The notes: generated by a model not told the origin, from the sequence alone. Counted from the stretch's first letter, positions 32,321 through 41,290 are shown. The stretch is DNA of 64,000 nt from Chrysogorgia sp. JL179-B06 (GCA_035772405.1 JAYKKM010000492.1:3994001-4058000); one strand, 5' to 3'. A program made the numbers and translations.

Positions 32321-32788
32321 ATGTACATACCCCGACGAAAGACTTGGTCATTTCTTTGTCGTAGTGAAGAAAGGGCTAATAAATTGTTTGAGGAAGCGAA
32401 AATAATTGGTACTCCTTCTTGTAAATTCAAATTGGATAAAATTTCGTTTTTTGAATGCAATCGTGAAACTGGAGGTGAAAGTAAAGGTAATGGATATATT
32501 CAAGGTGTGGTTATACTTAAAGAAGCAGAGGATGATCTTTGGGGTATAATACCCCACTGTGGTGAGATTGTACGGTCCTATGCTGAAGATTTCTACCATC
32601 GTAAGGGTAGAACCTATGAACCCTCTACATTTATTCGATATGGAAAACGTCGTGGAAAATTGGGGAAACTATGGACTCGCAAAAGATCTTTGAAATTGGC
32701 AAAATATAAAAGAGAATGGAGACAAAAAAACAAACTTAAAAAAAACGTTTTGGGACTTGTGAAAGAAGAAGAAGTAACAAAAATTTGA
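32321..32788 (+). CDS. Rep-like protein (degenerate HUH/CRESS-Rep-type domain?), copy 1
   Basis: 155 residues, MYIPRRKTWSFLCRSEE at the start. Motifs in order: RRKTWSF, a helix ending EEAKIIGTP, SFFEC, GNGYIQGVVILKEA, IVRSYAEDFYHRKGRTYEPS and IRYGKRRGKLGKLW. This matches the gene in unit C over its full length and resembles the order of motifs in CRESS-type Rep endonucleases, with Tyr in place of the motif II His. The basic tail (KREWRQKNKLKKN) could bind DNA. A possible role is as an initiator or nicking protein, or a domesticated DNA-binding derivative; not proven. Confidence 0.5.
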   Translation: MYIPRRKTWSFLCRSEERANKLFEEAKIIGTPSCKFKLDKISFFECNRETGGESKGNGYIQGVVILKEAEDDLWGIIPHCGEIVRSYAEDFYHRKGRTYEPSTFIRYGKRRGKLGKLWTRKRSLKLAKYKREWRQKNKLKKNVLGLVKEEEVTKI

Positions 32789-32861
32789 CTTTAATTCCCC
32801 TACATGAACAAACATATAAATATATATATTTGTTGTACTTGTTGGGTATACATAAAACAAG

Positions 32862-33032
32862 ATGTTTTGTTCGTACTGTTATATGGGGGTTAAACACTGG
32901 GAACATTTTGCAATGCATTATACATGTAGAAAATGCTATGTCAACAGACATTGTGAATTTTGTAAAAGATTGTATAGTTGTAAATGTAGCGATAGAATAA
33001 AAAGATGGAAACAAAGATATAATATTGAATAA
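32862..33032 (+). CDS. Zinc-finger microprotein, copy 1
   Basis: 56 residues: CSYC near the N-terminus, HWEHFAMHYTCRKCYVNRHC, EFCKRLYSCKC and a basic end IKRWKQRYNIE. The C-x2-C / H / H / C-x2-C spacing suggests two metal sites. It is intact, lies 73 bp after the Rep-like gene, and is paralogous to the gene at 12.4 kb. Confidence 0.7.
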   Translation: MFCSYCYMGVKHWEHFAMHYTCRKCYVNRHCEFCKRLYSCKCSDRIKRWKQRYNIE

Positions 33033-33184
33033 AAAAATTTTATTACAACAAAAATTCGTTTTTTATTTTTTTACAAAATAGGGTTAAGAAGCGATTTTTT
33101 TTCCTAAAAATAATAAAATAAAAAGTATTTTTGTGAAATCAAGATATTAAAAAAGGATCCACGGAGTGTATTAATTAGTACAGG

Positions 33185-33604
33185 ATGTACATGCCCCGAC
33201 GAAAAACTTGGTCGTTTATTTCTCGTAGTGAAGAAATCGGTAATAAATTGTTTGAGGAAGCGAAATTAATTGGTACTCCTTCTTGTAAAATTAAATTGGA
33301 TATCTCGTTTTTTGAATGCAGTTGTGAAACTGGAAATGAAAGTAATGTATATATTCAAGGTGTGGTTATATTTAAAGAAGCAAACGGGGGTGGTTGGGGT
33401 GATATAATACCCTACTTGAGTGATATTGTTCGATCCTATCCTGCAGATTTTTACCATCGTAAGGGTAGAACCTATGATCCCTCTACACTTATTCGATATG
33501 GAAAACGTCGTGGAAAAATGGGGAAAATGTGGAGTCGCGAAAGATCTTTGAAATTGGCAAAATATAAAAGGAGTGGAGAAAAAAAAACGTTAAATAATAC
33601 TTAA
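33185..33604 (+). CDS. Rep-like protein, copy 2
   Basis: 139 residues, MYMPRRKTWSFISRSEE, then YIQGVVIFKEA, YHRKGRTYDPSTLIRYGKRR and GKMGKMW. It is a close duplicate of the gene 0.9 kb upstream. It has lost a few residues in the loop before YIQGVV and has a different, shorter tail (KKTLNNT) that suggests a 3' frameshift. Possible function as for copy 1. Confidence 0.5.
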   Translation: MYMPRRKTWSFISRSEEIGNKLFEEAKLIGTPSCKIKLDISFFECSCETGNESNVYIQGVVIFKEANGGGWGDIIPYLSDIVRSYPADFYHRKGRTYDPSTLIRYGKRRGKMGKMWSRERSLKLAKYKRSGEKKTLNNT

Positions 33605-33610
33605 AACAAG

Positions 33611-33805
33611 ATGTTTTGTTCGTACTGTTTTATTGAGTGTTAAACACTGGGAACATTTTTCAATGCATTATACATGTAGAAAATGCAATGTCAACATTGT
33701 GAATTTTGTAAAAGAATTTACTCAAGAAGAATTACTACTAAATTGATGTATAACTGTAAATGTAGCGATAGAGTAAAAAGATGGAAACAAAGATATATTG
33801 AATAA
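33611..33805 (+). pseudogene. Zinc-finger microprotein, copy 2, broken
   Basis: It starts MFCSYCF like copy 1 but meets TAA after ten codons. The remaining motifs (MHYTC, QHCEFCKRIYS, CKCSDRVKRWKQRY) continue in other frames after small indels near 33632 and 33690. Confidence 0.7.
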
Positions 33806-34021
33806 AAAAATTTATTACAACAAAAATTCGTTTTTATTATTTTTTTACAAATAGAGGTTAAGAAGCGATTGTTTTTTCCTAAAAAAATAAATTTTTTTAA
33901 AAAAAAATCGTTTTTTCCTATATAAACATTGTTAGAGAATCAAAAAAATGAAAAACCGACAGTTTGTTGTGTAGGAATTATTTTTTTAAGGAAGAACTAT
34001 TTTCACCTATAAAAAATTATA

Positions 34022-34210
34022 ATGGGTAGACAAAAAGGTGGATTGTATTTACCCACTAGGAATAGGTTTCAAATAGGGTCTGGACGTAGGAAAATAAAAA
34101 CAAAACAAAAAGGAGGATTCTTTAAATGGATCTTAGAACCCGCGATAGCAATGGGGAAAGCAATGGTTGGTGGAAGTGTAAAAAGAAAACAAAAGGTGGT
34201 TTTTATTTAG
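34022..34210 (+). CDS. Basic core-type protein with KGG sites
   Basis: 62 residues: MGRQKGGLYLPTRNRF, TKQKGGFFKWILEPAIAMGK, then a basic end. QKGG sites match the (I/L/M)xGG-like sites cut by adenovirus-type proteases, and the sequence after the second site can form an amphipathic helix. This is the layout of small adenovirus-like core proteins. The end (KQKVVFI) reads KQKGG.. in another frame, so a 3' frameshift is likely. Confidence 0.55.
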   Translation: MGRQKGGLYLPTRNRFQIGSGRRKIKTKQKGGFFKWILEPAIAMGKAMVGGSVKRKQKVVFI

Positions 34211-34347
34211 GACGCTCCTATTGGTAAAGACCCCTAAGGATCGCAAACCCATTTTTAGGAATCCATCCGTATTTATATCATTTTTTCTACCTCAAAGCTG
34301 TTTTTATTTTTTGAATCAGTTCTACTTCTGGTTGCCTACAGTGAAGA

Positions 34348-34611
34348 ATGTCTTCTAACACACCTTTGCTCTGTCCACCTCAACATCTTGTAAAAAAAAT
34401 GAAAAATGTTAAAACGGTGTTACTAGAATGTACAAAAGTTCCACTTCTACATCCTGAGGAGGGTGAAGCTGATGTCTTTTATAAAATATTATTCAAATGT
34501 GATATGAAGGATGGTGAAAAGTATATATATTCTTATTTGCAAGACGATCATTCAGATAAACTTGGAGAGCTTATTGATTTTACGGAAGAAATTTTTAAGA
34601 TAAATGAATAA
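34348..34611 (+). CDS. OB-like small-protein family member
   Basis: An intact 87-residue protein: LLCPPQHLVKKMKNVKTVLL, ECTKVPLLHP, DVFYKILFKCD, YIYSYLQDDHSDKLGELIDF. It overlaps the next gene by 8 bp (ATGA-type overlap), so the two are probably expressed together. Same subfamily as the genes at 28.2, 34.6 and 51.2 kb. Confidence 0.7.
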   Translation: MSSNTPLLCPPQHLVKKMKNVKTVLLECTKVPLLHPEEGEADVFYKILFKCDMKDGEKYIYSYLQDDHSDKLGELIDFTEEIFKINE

Positions 34612-34870
34612 ACAAGACAATCATATATTGTTCTGCACCCCTGAAGACATAGTAAAAAGTTTGGGAAATGTAAGGTTAATAAGATGTGATAAAGTTACGA
34701 TATTCCAACCAGTGGATAGTGTTCAATTTTATAAATTAGTATTTCATTGTGAGAGTGAAAAGGAGGATGAAAAGTTACTATATACCTACACACGTTTTGA
34801 TCAAACGTTGAATATTGGAAAGTTTGTGAAATTTAAAGAGAACAACATAAATACTGCAACATTTGTATAA
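34604..34870 (+). CDS. OB-like small-protein family member
   Basis: An intact 88-residue protein: ILFCTPEDIVKSLGNVRLIR, CDKVTIFQP, VQFYKLVFHCE, LLYTYTRFDQTLNIGKFVKF. A direct paralogue of the gene it overlaps. The motif YTYxxxDxxxxIGKxVxF is the best conserved part of this subfamily. Confidence 0.7.
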   Translation: MNKQDNHILFCTPEDIVKSLGNVRLIRCDKVTIFQPVDSVQFYKLVFHCESEKEDEKLLYTYTRFDQTLNIGKFVKFKENNINTATFV

Positions 34871-34895
34871 AAAAGACATTCAGCTGTTATGAGAG

Positions 34896-35134
34896 ATGGA
34901 GAATCCCTCATTCATACGCCCCCAAGATTTTATAAAAGTTCTGGCTGGCGATGGAGATGGAGATTTAATTTTATTAAAATTTATTAAGAAATAAATACCA
35001 TAGGGGTATTTGATGATTATTTTCTATACAAAATAATATTACAAAATGATAAAATCGACGGCGTTCCAAAATATATATATACCTATTCATCAAATGATCA
35101 GACAAACCTGATTGGAACTGCAGTTATATTTTAA
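34896..35134 (+). pseudogene. OB-like small-protein family member, broken
   Basis: It starts MENPSFIRPQDFIKVLAGDG, loses the frame after about 32 codons, and ends with IDGVPKYIYTYSSNDQTNLI in another frame. It is the third tandem copy of the 34.35-kb subfamily. Confidence 0.6.
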
Positions 35135-35161
35135 AAAGACAAGTCAATAATTAAAGAGAAA

Positions 35162-35299
35162 ATGAATCAGTACCAAGAAGAAATGGATATATTTCAATTT
35201 AAAGAAGAAGTATGTACTCCACAAGCAAAATTACGTTTATTAGACTCTATACCGCTTCCAAAAACAGAACCCAATCGAATAATTCCAAATGGACGATAA
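35162..35299 (+). CDS. Short unknown ORF
   Basis: A 45-codon frame, MNQYQEEMDIFQFKEEVCTP, with no clear family motif. It lies between two family members in the same orientation and may be the start of a truncated gene. Weak evidence. Confidence 0.3.
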   Translation: MNQYQEEMDIFQFKEEVCTPQAKLRLLDSIPLPKTEPNRIIPNGR

Positions 35300-35322
35300 C
35301 AAGTATATATATATTTATTCAA

Positions 35323-35378
35323 TTTAAAAAGATAGAATAATGGAAAATAAAGAATTGATTGAAAAGAGTGATTGTTGG
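35323..35378. repeat. 56-bp direct duplication (left copy)
   Basis: A block including GATAGAATAATGGAAAATAA and ending GTGATTGTTGG. It is repeated at 35897-35952, where it forms the true start of the MENKELIEKSDCW gene. The two copies flank an inserted cassette of about 518 bp. Confidence 0.9.
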
Positions 35379-35896
35379 TATACATGTATATTTTAATTCT
35401 TGTGGGGGTGGGATATGTAATAATTTTAATGAATTAAATATTTGAAATAAACAGTTTAAAATATCAAAATCGTTTTGATTTTTTTTTATTTAAAAAAAAG
35501 AATTTATATACACCTCGTGATCTATAAAATTATGTATACCACAAGACCCTGTAACATGTGTTGTTATATATTGTTTATAATTAAGCTTTTTATTTTCTGT
35601 ATACTCTATAACTTCCAAGTTTATATACAATTGATTCATAGGAAAGCATGGATTCAATATTTGTTCACATTTACGTACAATAAATTTTTGATTTCGACAA
35701 TTTTCTTTAAGACAGTGAAGATCATAATGATTGGGTTTTGACATATTGTTTGCGTGAGGTTCAACTGAAGAATGAACCACAAAATGTTTTTTTATTTTAT
35801 TTATATTAATGTTTATTTAGCTTAATGAATTTGAAAACTATATAAAGAGTAAAATATGACATTTCAAATCACTACATGAAAAAAATCAAAATCAAT
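35379..35896. repeat. Inserted cassette, inverted copy of unit C sequence
   Basis: The cassette matches unit C 9215-9640 in reverse orientation. Shared stretches include TACATGTATATTTTAATTCT, GAATTAAATATTTGAAATAA and the leader TTCATTAAGCTAAATAAA. It carries one accessory gene with both its flanks. The 56-bp duplication on either side shows it was inserted into the start of another accessory gene. Confidence 0.8.
35490..35744 (-). CDS. OB-like small-protein family member
   Basis: 84 residues, MSKPNHYDLHCLKENCRNQK, FIVRKCEQILNPCFPMNQLY, LEVIEYTENK, YITTHVTGSCGIHNFIDHEV. The start is set by the near-identical copy in unit C. This copy is intact while the one in unit C is broken. It lies in the inserted cassette. 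Confidence 0.7.
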   Translation of the reverse strand: MSKPNHYDLHCLKENCRNQKFIVRKCEQILNPCFPMNQLYINLEVIEYTENKKLNYKQYITTHVTGSCGIHNFIDHEVYINSFF

Positions 35897-35952
35897 TTTA
35901 AAAAGATAGAATAATGGAAAATAAAGAATTGATTGAAAAGAGTGATTGTTGG
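35897..35952. repeat. 56-bp direct duplication (right copy)
   Basis: Same block as at 35323-35378 with one extra T in the leader. It continues into the intact part of the interrupted gene. Confidence 0.9.
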
Positions 35953-36480
35953 ATTTTTAATGGAAAATTTTCACCACTCAATTATACAGGAATTAAAATT
36001 AAAAAAAAAGAAAATTTTGCTGAGTGTTGGGTTTTTAGTGGCCCTTCACCATCACTTCTATATAAAGGAGTAAAAATAAAGGAAACTATTCACATGCAAT
36101 GATACCCTGTGAAAGAGTTGGTGAAAAAAATGTCTGAATTTGATGAGGATGATTGTTTTTATGTATCTTTGAAACTCTTGATAGATGATTATCAAGATTC
36201 CAATTTAAAGTTGATGCATTGGCGTGAACATACACTTTATAAATATGGATGTGCTTATACCGCCTATGATTGCTTTTTTAAAGATGATAATATAGAATGC
36301 CGACTTAATCATTTGGTAGAAACAGCTACAAGATTCAGATTATCTCAAGAAAAAGATATATGGCTTTTTAAAACAACGATATTGCATGAATACAATCCTT
36401 ACCACCAACCCATTCAAAAGGACGATGAACTTATCGGGGAATATGTAGTGTTTATAAAAAAAATTTATGAACATCACTAA
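35914..36480 (+). pseudogene. Accessory gene with repeated N-terminal motif and one in-frame stop
   Basis: It opens MENKELIEKSDCWIFNGKFS. A 24-residue motif is repeated: SDCWIFNGKFSPLNYTGIKI, then ECWVFSGPSPSLLYKGVKI. A TGA at about 36100 interrupts, after which the same frame continues MSEFDEDDCFYVSLKLLIDD through to DDELIGEYVVFIKKIYEHH. The final LIGEYVVFI is the family signature. It could be one gene with a nonsense mutation, or two genes with the second starting at the ATG at 36130. Confidence 0.5.
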
Positions 36481-36647
36481 ATGTATAAGTTGGTGAAAAA
36501 AAATAAATGATCTTTCACACAAACTCTTAGAAGATGAACTTGTTAAGAAAAATATTTTTGTAATTATTTTTTATAAGAAATAAAAAAAAACTGTTTGTAT
36601 GCTATAAAACAGCGTGTGTGTTGTGATTTTTTTATTAGTTTTTGAAA

Positions 36648-36977
36648 ATGACTGCTCGTGAATTAATAACGACTCTATCTAATCATTTTAACGATGATAA
36701 GAAAAAAAAAATTATGAGCTATGATCAAATAACACGACTTACAGGTGAACCAGAATATACAGGGAAAATACAATTATCGGAGTGTAAGAAAATTGAATCA
36801 TCAATGACCGTTTGTCAATCATTTCAAATGTTTGAAATATATTTATTCGTGGAAAGAAAAAATGGATCTAATGAATATGTAAAAAGTTTTTCAATAACGG
36901 ATTTATCACTCTTCAAATATAAAGAAGCTCAAATTAACAATTCAACATATAAAATTGAATTGTGGAGTGAAAAATGA
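36648..36977 (+). CDS. OB-like small-protein family member
   Basis: An intact 109-residue protein, MTARELITTLSNHF, with KIQLSECKKIESS, MFEIYLFVERK and SFSITDLSLFKYKEAQIN. It overlaps the next gene by 4 bp (ATGA). The segment order LxExxK / YxLxxE / ITDxSLF fits the family. Confidence 0.6.
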   Translation: MTARELITTLSNHFNDDKKKKIMSYDQITRLTGEPEYTGKIQLSECKKIESSMTVCQSFQMFEIYLFVERKNGSNEYVKSFSITDLSLFKYKEAQINNSTYKIELWSEK

Positions 36978-37366
36978 GCAGGAGCAGACATGATGAACAT
37001 GGTGCAATTTGGTTTCGACGTGCAAAGAATGAACGAAAAGACACGAAATATTTGGAAGATCAGGAACATCTTTCACCATTATCTATAACTGGTTCAAGAC
37101 CTATATATCAATTAAAATTACTTGAATGTAATAAAAATAAACATCGAATAATGAGGAGTTATTCTAAATATAATGTAAAAATTGAGGTTATGAATTATGA
37201 CGAAACAATATTTGGTGGAAAAACTATAATAACCAATATTGATAACGATGCAAGCTCATTAGTTGGGAAAGCTGTTCAATTAATAGAGAAGGACAAGGAT
37301 TTTATTTTAGTTAAACAAAATATAAAAAAGAAAGATTTGAAAAAAAAGTTTAAACATCGTTATTAA
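36974..37366 (+). CDS. OB-like small-protein family member with N-terminal extension
   Basis: An intact 130-residue protein. A charged N-terminus (MSRSRHDEHGAIWFRRAKNE) leads into YQLKLLECNK, VKIEVMNYDE, TIITNIDNDASSLVGKAVQL and a basic tail. TxIxNxDxxASxLVGKxVxL is the clearest version of the shared signature and most resembles the closing strands of an OB fold. Likely co-transcribed with the gene it overlaps. Confidence 0.65.
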   Translation: MSRSRHDEHGAIWFRRAKNERKDTKYLEDQEHLSPLSITGSRPIYQLKLLECNKNKHRIMRSYSKYNVKIEVMNYDETIFGGKTIITNIDNDASSLVGKAVQLIEKDKDFILVKQNIKKKDLKKKFKHRY

Positions 37367-37483
37367 AAAAAAAAAAAAGTTTTTTACATTCCAAAAAATT
37401 TGTATATTATTTGTTTTTTGTTTGTTGTCTTCATTTACAAGAATTTATGAAGATTCAATTAATATTAAAAGTTGTAACGTAAA

Positions 37484-37753
37484 ATGCTTGATGCGATATA
37501 CGTTGGAATTGCTGAATTATACATATATCAACAGCACTTAATGTTATATGATTTTAGTTTTATGAACAATAAAACAACAGTTAAAATAATCGTGTTCAAT
37601 TTATTTAAATCGCAATTTTATACTACAGATATCACTTATAATGAAGATATCGATTATATGAATTTTTTAGGGAAAATTATTGAAATTGATGATTTACTAT
37701 ATGTAAAAATTAAGTTTAATGAATATGATATACCCATGTTAAATAAAAAATAA
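37484..37753 (+). CDS. OB-like small-protein family member
   Basis: 89 residues: MLDAIYVGIAELYIYQQ, TTVKIIVFNLFKSQFYTTDI, YMNFLGKIIEIDDLLYVKIK. Divergent, but with the strand-turn-strand pattern and the FLGKIIEI signature of the family. Confidence 0.55.
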   Translation: MLDAIYVGIAELYIYQQHLMLYDFSFMNNKTTVKIIVFNLFKSQFYTTDITYNEDIDYMNFLGKIIEIDDLLYVKIKFNEYDIPMLNKK

Positions 37754-37805
37754 AATAAAAAAAGTTATAAAAAGAATTGGATCTTTTTTTTTTTTTACTT
37801 ACTTC

Positions 37806-38000
37806 ATGACTACTAAACAACAACAAGCGTTTGATTATAGTGCTTCAAAATGTTCACATTATACACCATTGGATAAAATATCTACAATTTCAGTGTTAAG
37901 GTTAACAAATTTTTGTGCAGACGGAACTTATTCACTTTATACAGAAATACAACCAATATATTATAAGAAGAGAAAAGAAAGCCAGTCACGTTATATGTAA
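37806..38000 (+). CDS. Small unknown protein
   Basis: 64 residues, MTTKQQQAFDYSASKCSHYT, rich in Tyr, Ser and Lys. It resembles the first half of a family member (DKISTISVLRLTNF, YSLYTEIQ) and may be truncated. Its orientation and spacing fit the run of genes around it. Confidence 0.4.
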   Translation: MTTKQQQAFDYSASKCSHYTPLDKISTISVLRLTNFCADGTYSLYTEIQPIYYKKRKESQSRYM

Positions 38001-38057
38001 AAAAAAAGTATAAATACAACATCCTTTTGGTTTTTTACCATTCGAAAAGAGACTATC

Positions 38058-38719
38058 ATGGCTGCAACAACTTCAATGAAAATTTATTCACAGGAATATA
38101 TACATCATACGTTTGTGTTACAAACGTATAATGATCTTTCACGAAAAATTATAACAAATGTAAAAAAAAATGGAAACGCATATCTTGTGAAAGTATGGCC
38201 TACGAGTCAGGAGTGTTTGAATTTTCTAATGAATAGTAAATTAGAAATAAAAAAAGAAGATGTAAGTAAATTGACAACTCAATTGGGTAAAATTTCATTG
38301 AAAGTTGGCGATCAAGTATTTCTTGAAGTTGCAAAAAGTAAAAATTGGAAACAAGGAGAAGAACGTCTAGTTATTCGTTCTAACGCTTGGGATGGATTGG
38401 AGATTCTCTACCAATTAAAAGAAAATCTTTTACCTGAAAAATATCTGGTGTTCAAGGACGATGATGGTGGTGATGAAAACCAACCCATGAACGAGGAAAT
38501 GCGGATTGAAAACCATGACAATTGGATCGATAAATTTGGATCATTCCATATTAAAAAAAATGACGACATGACACTTATTGTTGAAGGATTGCGCAAATAT
38601 AATCATGCTGTAAACGGCGGTGTAGTTGAAAAAAAGAAAACGTTTAAGAAAAATAAAAATAATGATTTTGATTTTCCACGTGAAAAAAAAATGAAAAAAA
38701 TGGACAATGATAAAATCAT

Positions 38720-38752
<33 letters not shown>

Positions 38753-38972
38753 GGTTTATTTTCTTTTTTCTAAACCCACTGAAAAAGCTGTTTGTAAACT
38801 TTTTTATTACCGATTTATACATCAATTACCAATGCGTGATACAATATGTATGTATAACGAGGTTATAAATGAAGAATTAGATATTGCAGATCAGTATGAT
38901 TTTGTTCAAAATTGTGATAGTTTACTTTGTGAACTTGAGGAAATATACACGAGAATAGAAAAAAAAGAATAA
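38058..38972 (+). CDS. Unknown 304-aa protein with acidic run
   Basis: Intact. The N-terminal half (MAATTSMKIYSQEYIHHTFV, KVGDQVFLEVAKSKNWKQGE, ERLVIRSNAWDGLEIL) looks like a compact alpha/beta domain. Then come a Lys-rich stretch, ten consecutive Asp residues, and a helical C-terminal end (CKLFYYRFIHQLPMRDTICM). The Asp run gives a Ser/Ile frame on the other strand that is an artefact. It lies 20 bp before the integrase gene. Basic/acidic segments suggest a nucleic-acid-associated protein, which is a guess. Confidence 0.6.
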
Positions 38973-38992
38973 TATTTTTTTTGGGTATATAA

Positions 38993-39894
38993 ATGAATAA
39001 AACAAGAAAAGAAAAGTTCTCTAAAGAATTTATAGAAAAAGCTGCAAGATTACTTAAAGGAGAAACATTAACAAAAGAACAATTATCAAACTATAAACTT
39101 CATAATCTTAATAGAAAAAAATATAGACGTTTAAAAATACATGTTACAGATATTAATGAACAATGGGAAATCGATTTAGCTGAAAATAAAGATTTAGCAC
39201 GTTATAATAATCAATTTCGTTATTGGTTGGTGTGTATTGATGTGTTTTCTCGTTATTGTTGGGTAAAATTATTAAAAAATAAATCAAGTAATAATGTTAA
39301 AAACAAGTTTGAATCTATTTTAATCGAAGAAGGACAAACACCCTGTAAAATTCAATGTGATGAAGGAACAGAATTTCAAGATATTCGAAAACGTTTGAGT
39401 AAAAAATAAAATTTTACAGTTTTTCACACCTATAATCGCGAGATAAAAGCATCGCATGTTGAACGTGTTATTGGTACGTTAAAAACTATGGTTTGTAGAG
39501 TTTTAACAATGACTGATAATTTTGATTATTATACTTATTTACCTGTGATTATTGAACGTTATAATAATTCTCCACATAAATCTTTGGGCGGTTCAACACC
39601 ATTTGAAATTTATAAAGGAACAAAGAAATTAAAAAAATTAAAATATAAAATATTACGTGATGAATTGAAATACCCCATTCCTACAAAAAGTATTGTCACT
39701 GAAGGTACTCGTGACACATAGCAAGGGTAAAAAACAATATTTTTGAAAAAAGCAGTCTTAGACGTTGGACAAACGAAATATTTAAAGTTGAAAAAGTTTT
39801 TATAACCGATCCTGTCACATATCAATTAAAAGATTTAAAAGGTGAAAAAATTGAAGGGATTTTTTATCGTGAAGAATTACAATTATTAAAATAA
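38993..39894 (+). pseudogene. Polinton retroviral-type integrase, broken
   Basis: RVE-type DDE integrase. QWEIDLAENKD carries the first Asp, YWLVCIDVFSRYCWVKLL the core strand, IQCDEGTEF the second Asp and SHVERVIGTLKTM the Glu. YNNSPHKSLGGSTPFEI follows, and the C-terminal end NEIFKVEKVFI ... GIFYREELQLL is the chromo-like tail usual in Polinton integrases. Breaks: an in-frame TAA at 39407 and at least one frameshift near 39720-39745. It would insert the linear element with a short target duplication. The next gene starts 2 bp after its stop. Confidence 0.85.
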
Positions 39895-39896
39895 AA

Positions 39897-40785
39897 ATGA
39901 GTTTATATATCGCAAGTAATACAATATCAAAAACTGGAATTTCTAATTTAACAAATAAATTTACAATGCATCTTGTTCAACCTATTGACGCTCTAAATAA
40001 AGATGCATATATAGATGTACAAAAAATTTGTTACCCGTTGACTACAAAAAATGTTGATGAATAAACATGTTATTTCACTTTTACATTCGATTTTCAGAAA
40101 TTTATGAAGAATAAAATGGGTGTTAAAAAGTACAACGAACAGATAATTCTTACGAGTGTGAAATATAATATTCCTACAGGAATTTATGATTTAAACCGTT
40201 CACTTGATTATATGAATAATATTTTAAAAGAATATGATGTTGATTTGAGTTTAAAAAAGAATGGAAAAGTATATTTAAATGTTGATTTTGGAATAGAATA
40301 TTGGCTTATACAATATAATAGTAAAAATGCTCATGATGGTGGTGTAGGTTCTAAATTGCGTTTATCTGAAAAAGTTGAAAAAATAAATTTTGAATTAAAT
40401 ATGAGTGATACTTTATCGTTTATGTTGGGTTTTAAAAATTCAATAATCAAATTAAATAATGAAAAAGAAAATTTTATTGAAAAAGAAGCCGATTATTTAC
40501 CCGATGTATCAGATGGTTTAAATAAAATGTTTATATATTGTGATGAATTCGAAGCAACATTAGTTGGTGATTCATATTCTGAATTGTTAACAACAGTTCC
40601 TATTCAGTGGTCGGGTCAAGGAAAAGGAAATGGTGAATTAGTTTGTTTCACACCTTCAAATATATTTTAAAAATTTAAAGAGTGTTATTAACGAATTAAA
40701 TATTACAATTAAAGACAGTGCAGATAATTTGATTCCTTTTGATTCTGGAACTGTTTCGTTAGATTGTTTAATTCATTATCCTTAA
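39897..40785 (+). pseudogene. Penton-like minor capsid protein, broken
   Basis: The start MSLYIASNTISKTGISNLTN, followed by FTMHLVQPIDALN and DVQKICYP, matches the pattern of Polinton penton-type (single jelly-roll) proteins, where a wevxLxexxYP-type strand follows. Later come TGIYDLNRSLDYMN, MFIYCDEFEATLVGDSYSEL (compare the xYCDxxEpxxVGDs motif), and after a shift ELNITIKDSADNLIPFDSGT. Breaks: a stop at 40061 and a frameshift near 40668. In the virion it would form the vertices. Confidence 0.75.
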
Positions 40786-40849
40786 AATTCATCTTAAAAC
40801 TGTAAGGAAGAAAAATATGATTTTAGTTATCCTTTAACACATATGCTGA

Positions 40850-41289
40850 AAGTAAAAATGAAAAACAAATTTATTGGATTTTAGACAGTGTTGAGCACAC
40901 GGGAATTAATAAATCTTTTCACATTTATTATTTCAAAAAAATTAATTTTACAATCGATCCTGTAATAAATCAAAATCCAATAACTCGTAAAAGAAAAGAT
41001 GGTAGTGTACTAATGTTAAAAAACACAAAATTAAAAGATAAACAATTTGATGGACAACAAATGTTATTGTTTGAAAAAAGAATTTGATTTAAATATGATA
41101 TAGACGAGAATAAACAAATATTACACCACTTAAAAATGGAAAGAGAAATATTTCCTAATGTTTTGCTTAAAATAAACACCGCAGAAGCTCAAGAATACAT
41201 TCAATTTCATCTTTCATATGGTAGTGACGACGACGTCATTTTGATTGCTGAAAATATAATAATTAATATAAAATTATTTGAAGAAAAAT
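40850..41289 (+). pseudogene. Degraded unknown gene
   Basis: Open in pieces: IYWILDSVEHTGINKSFHIY, KKINFTIDPVINQNPI, then after a stop at about 41086 HHLKMEREIFPNVLLKI and QEYIQFHLSYGSDDDV. Position between penton and protease suggests a structural gene, but I do not recognise the family. Confidence 0.35.
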
Positions 41290-41290
41290 A

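Larger units (their letters stand above)
32285..33850. repeat. Tandem duplication of a Rep-like plus zinc-finger gene pair
   Basis: The module (leader AAAAAGGATC, Rep-like gene, zinc-finger gene, trailer TTATTACAACAAAAATTCGT) occurs twice, at about 32270-33110 and 33155-33880. The second copy has a shortened Rep-like gene and a damaged zinc-finger gene, so it is decaying faster. Confidence 0.85.

Noticed and set aside
38541..38825. Ile-rich minus-strand frame
   Set aside because: It is opposite the Asp run of the intact 304-residue gene and has no independent evidence.
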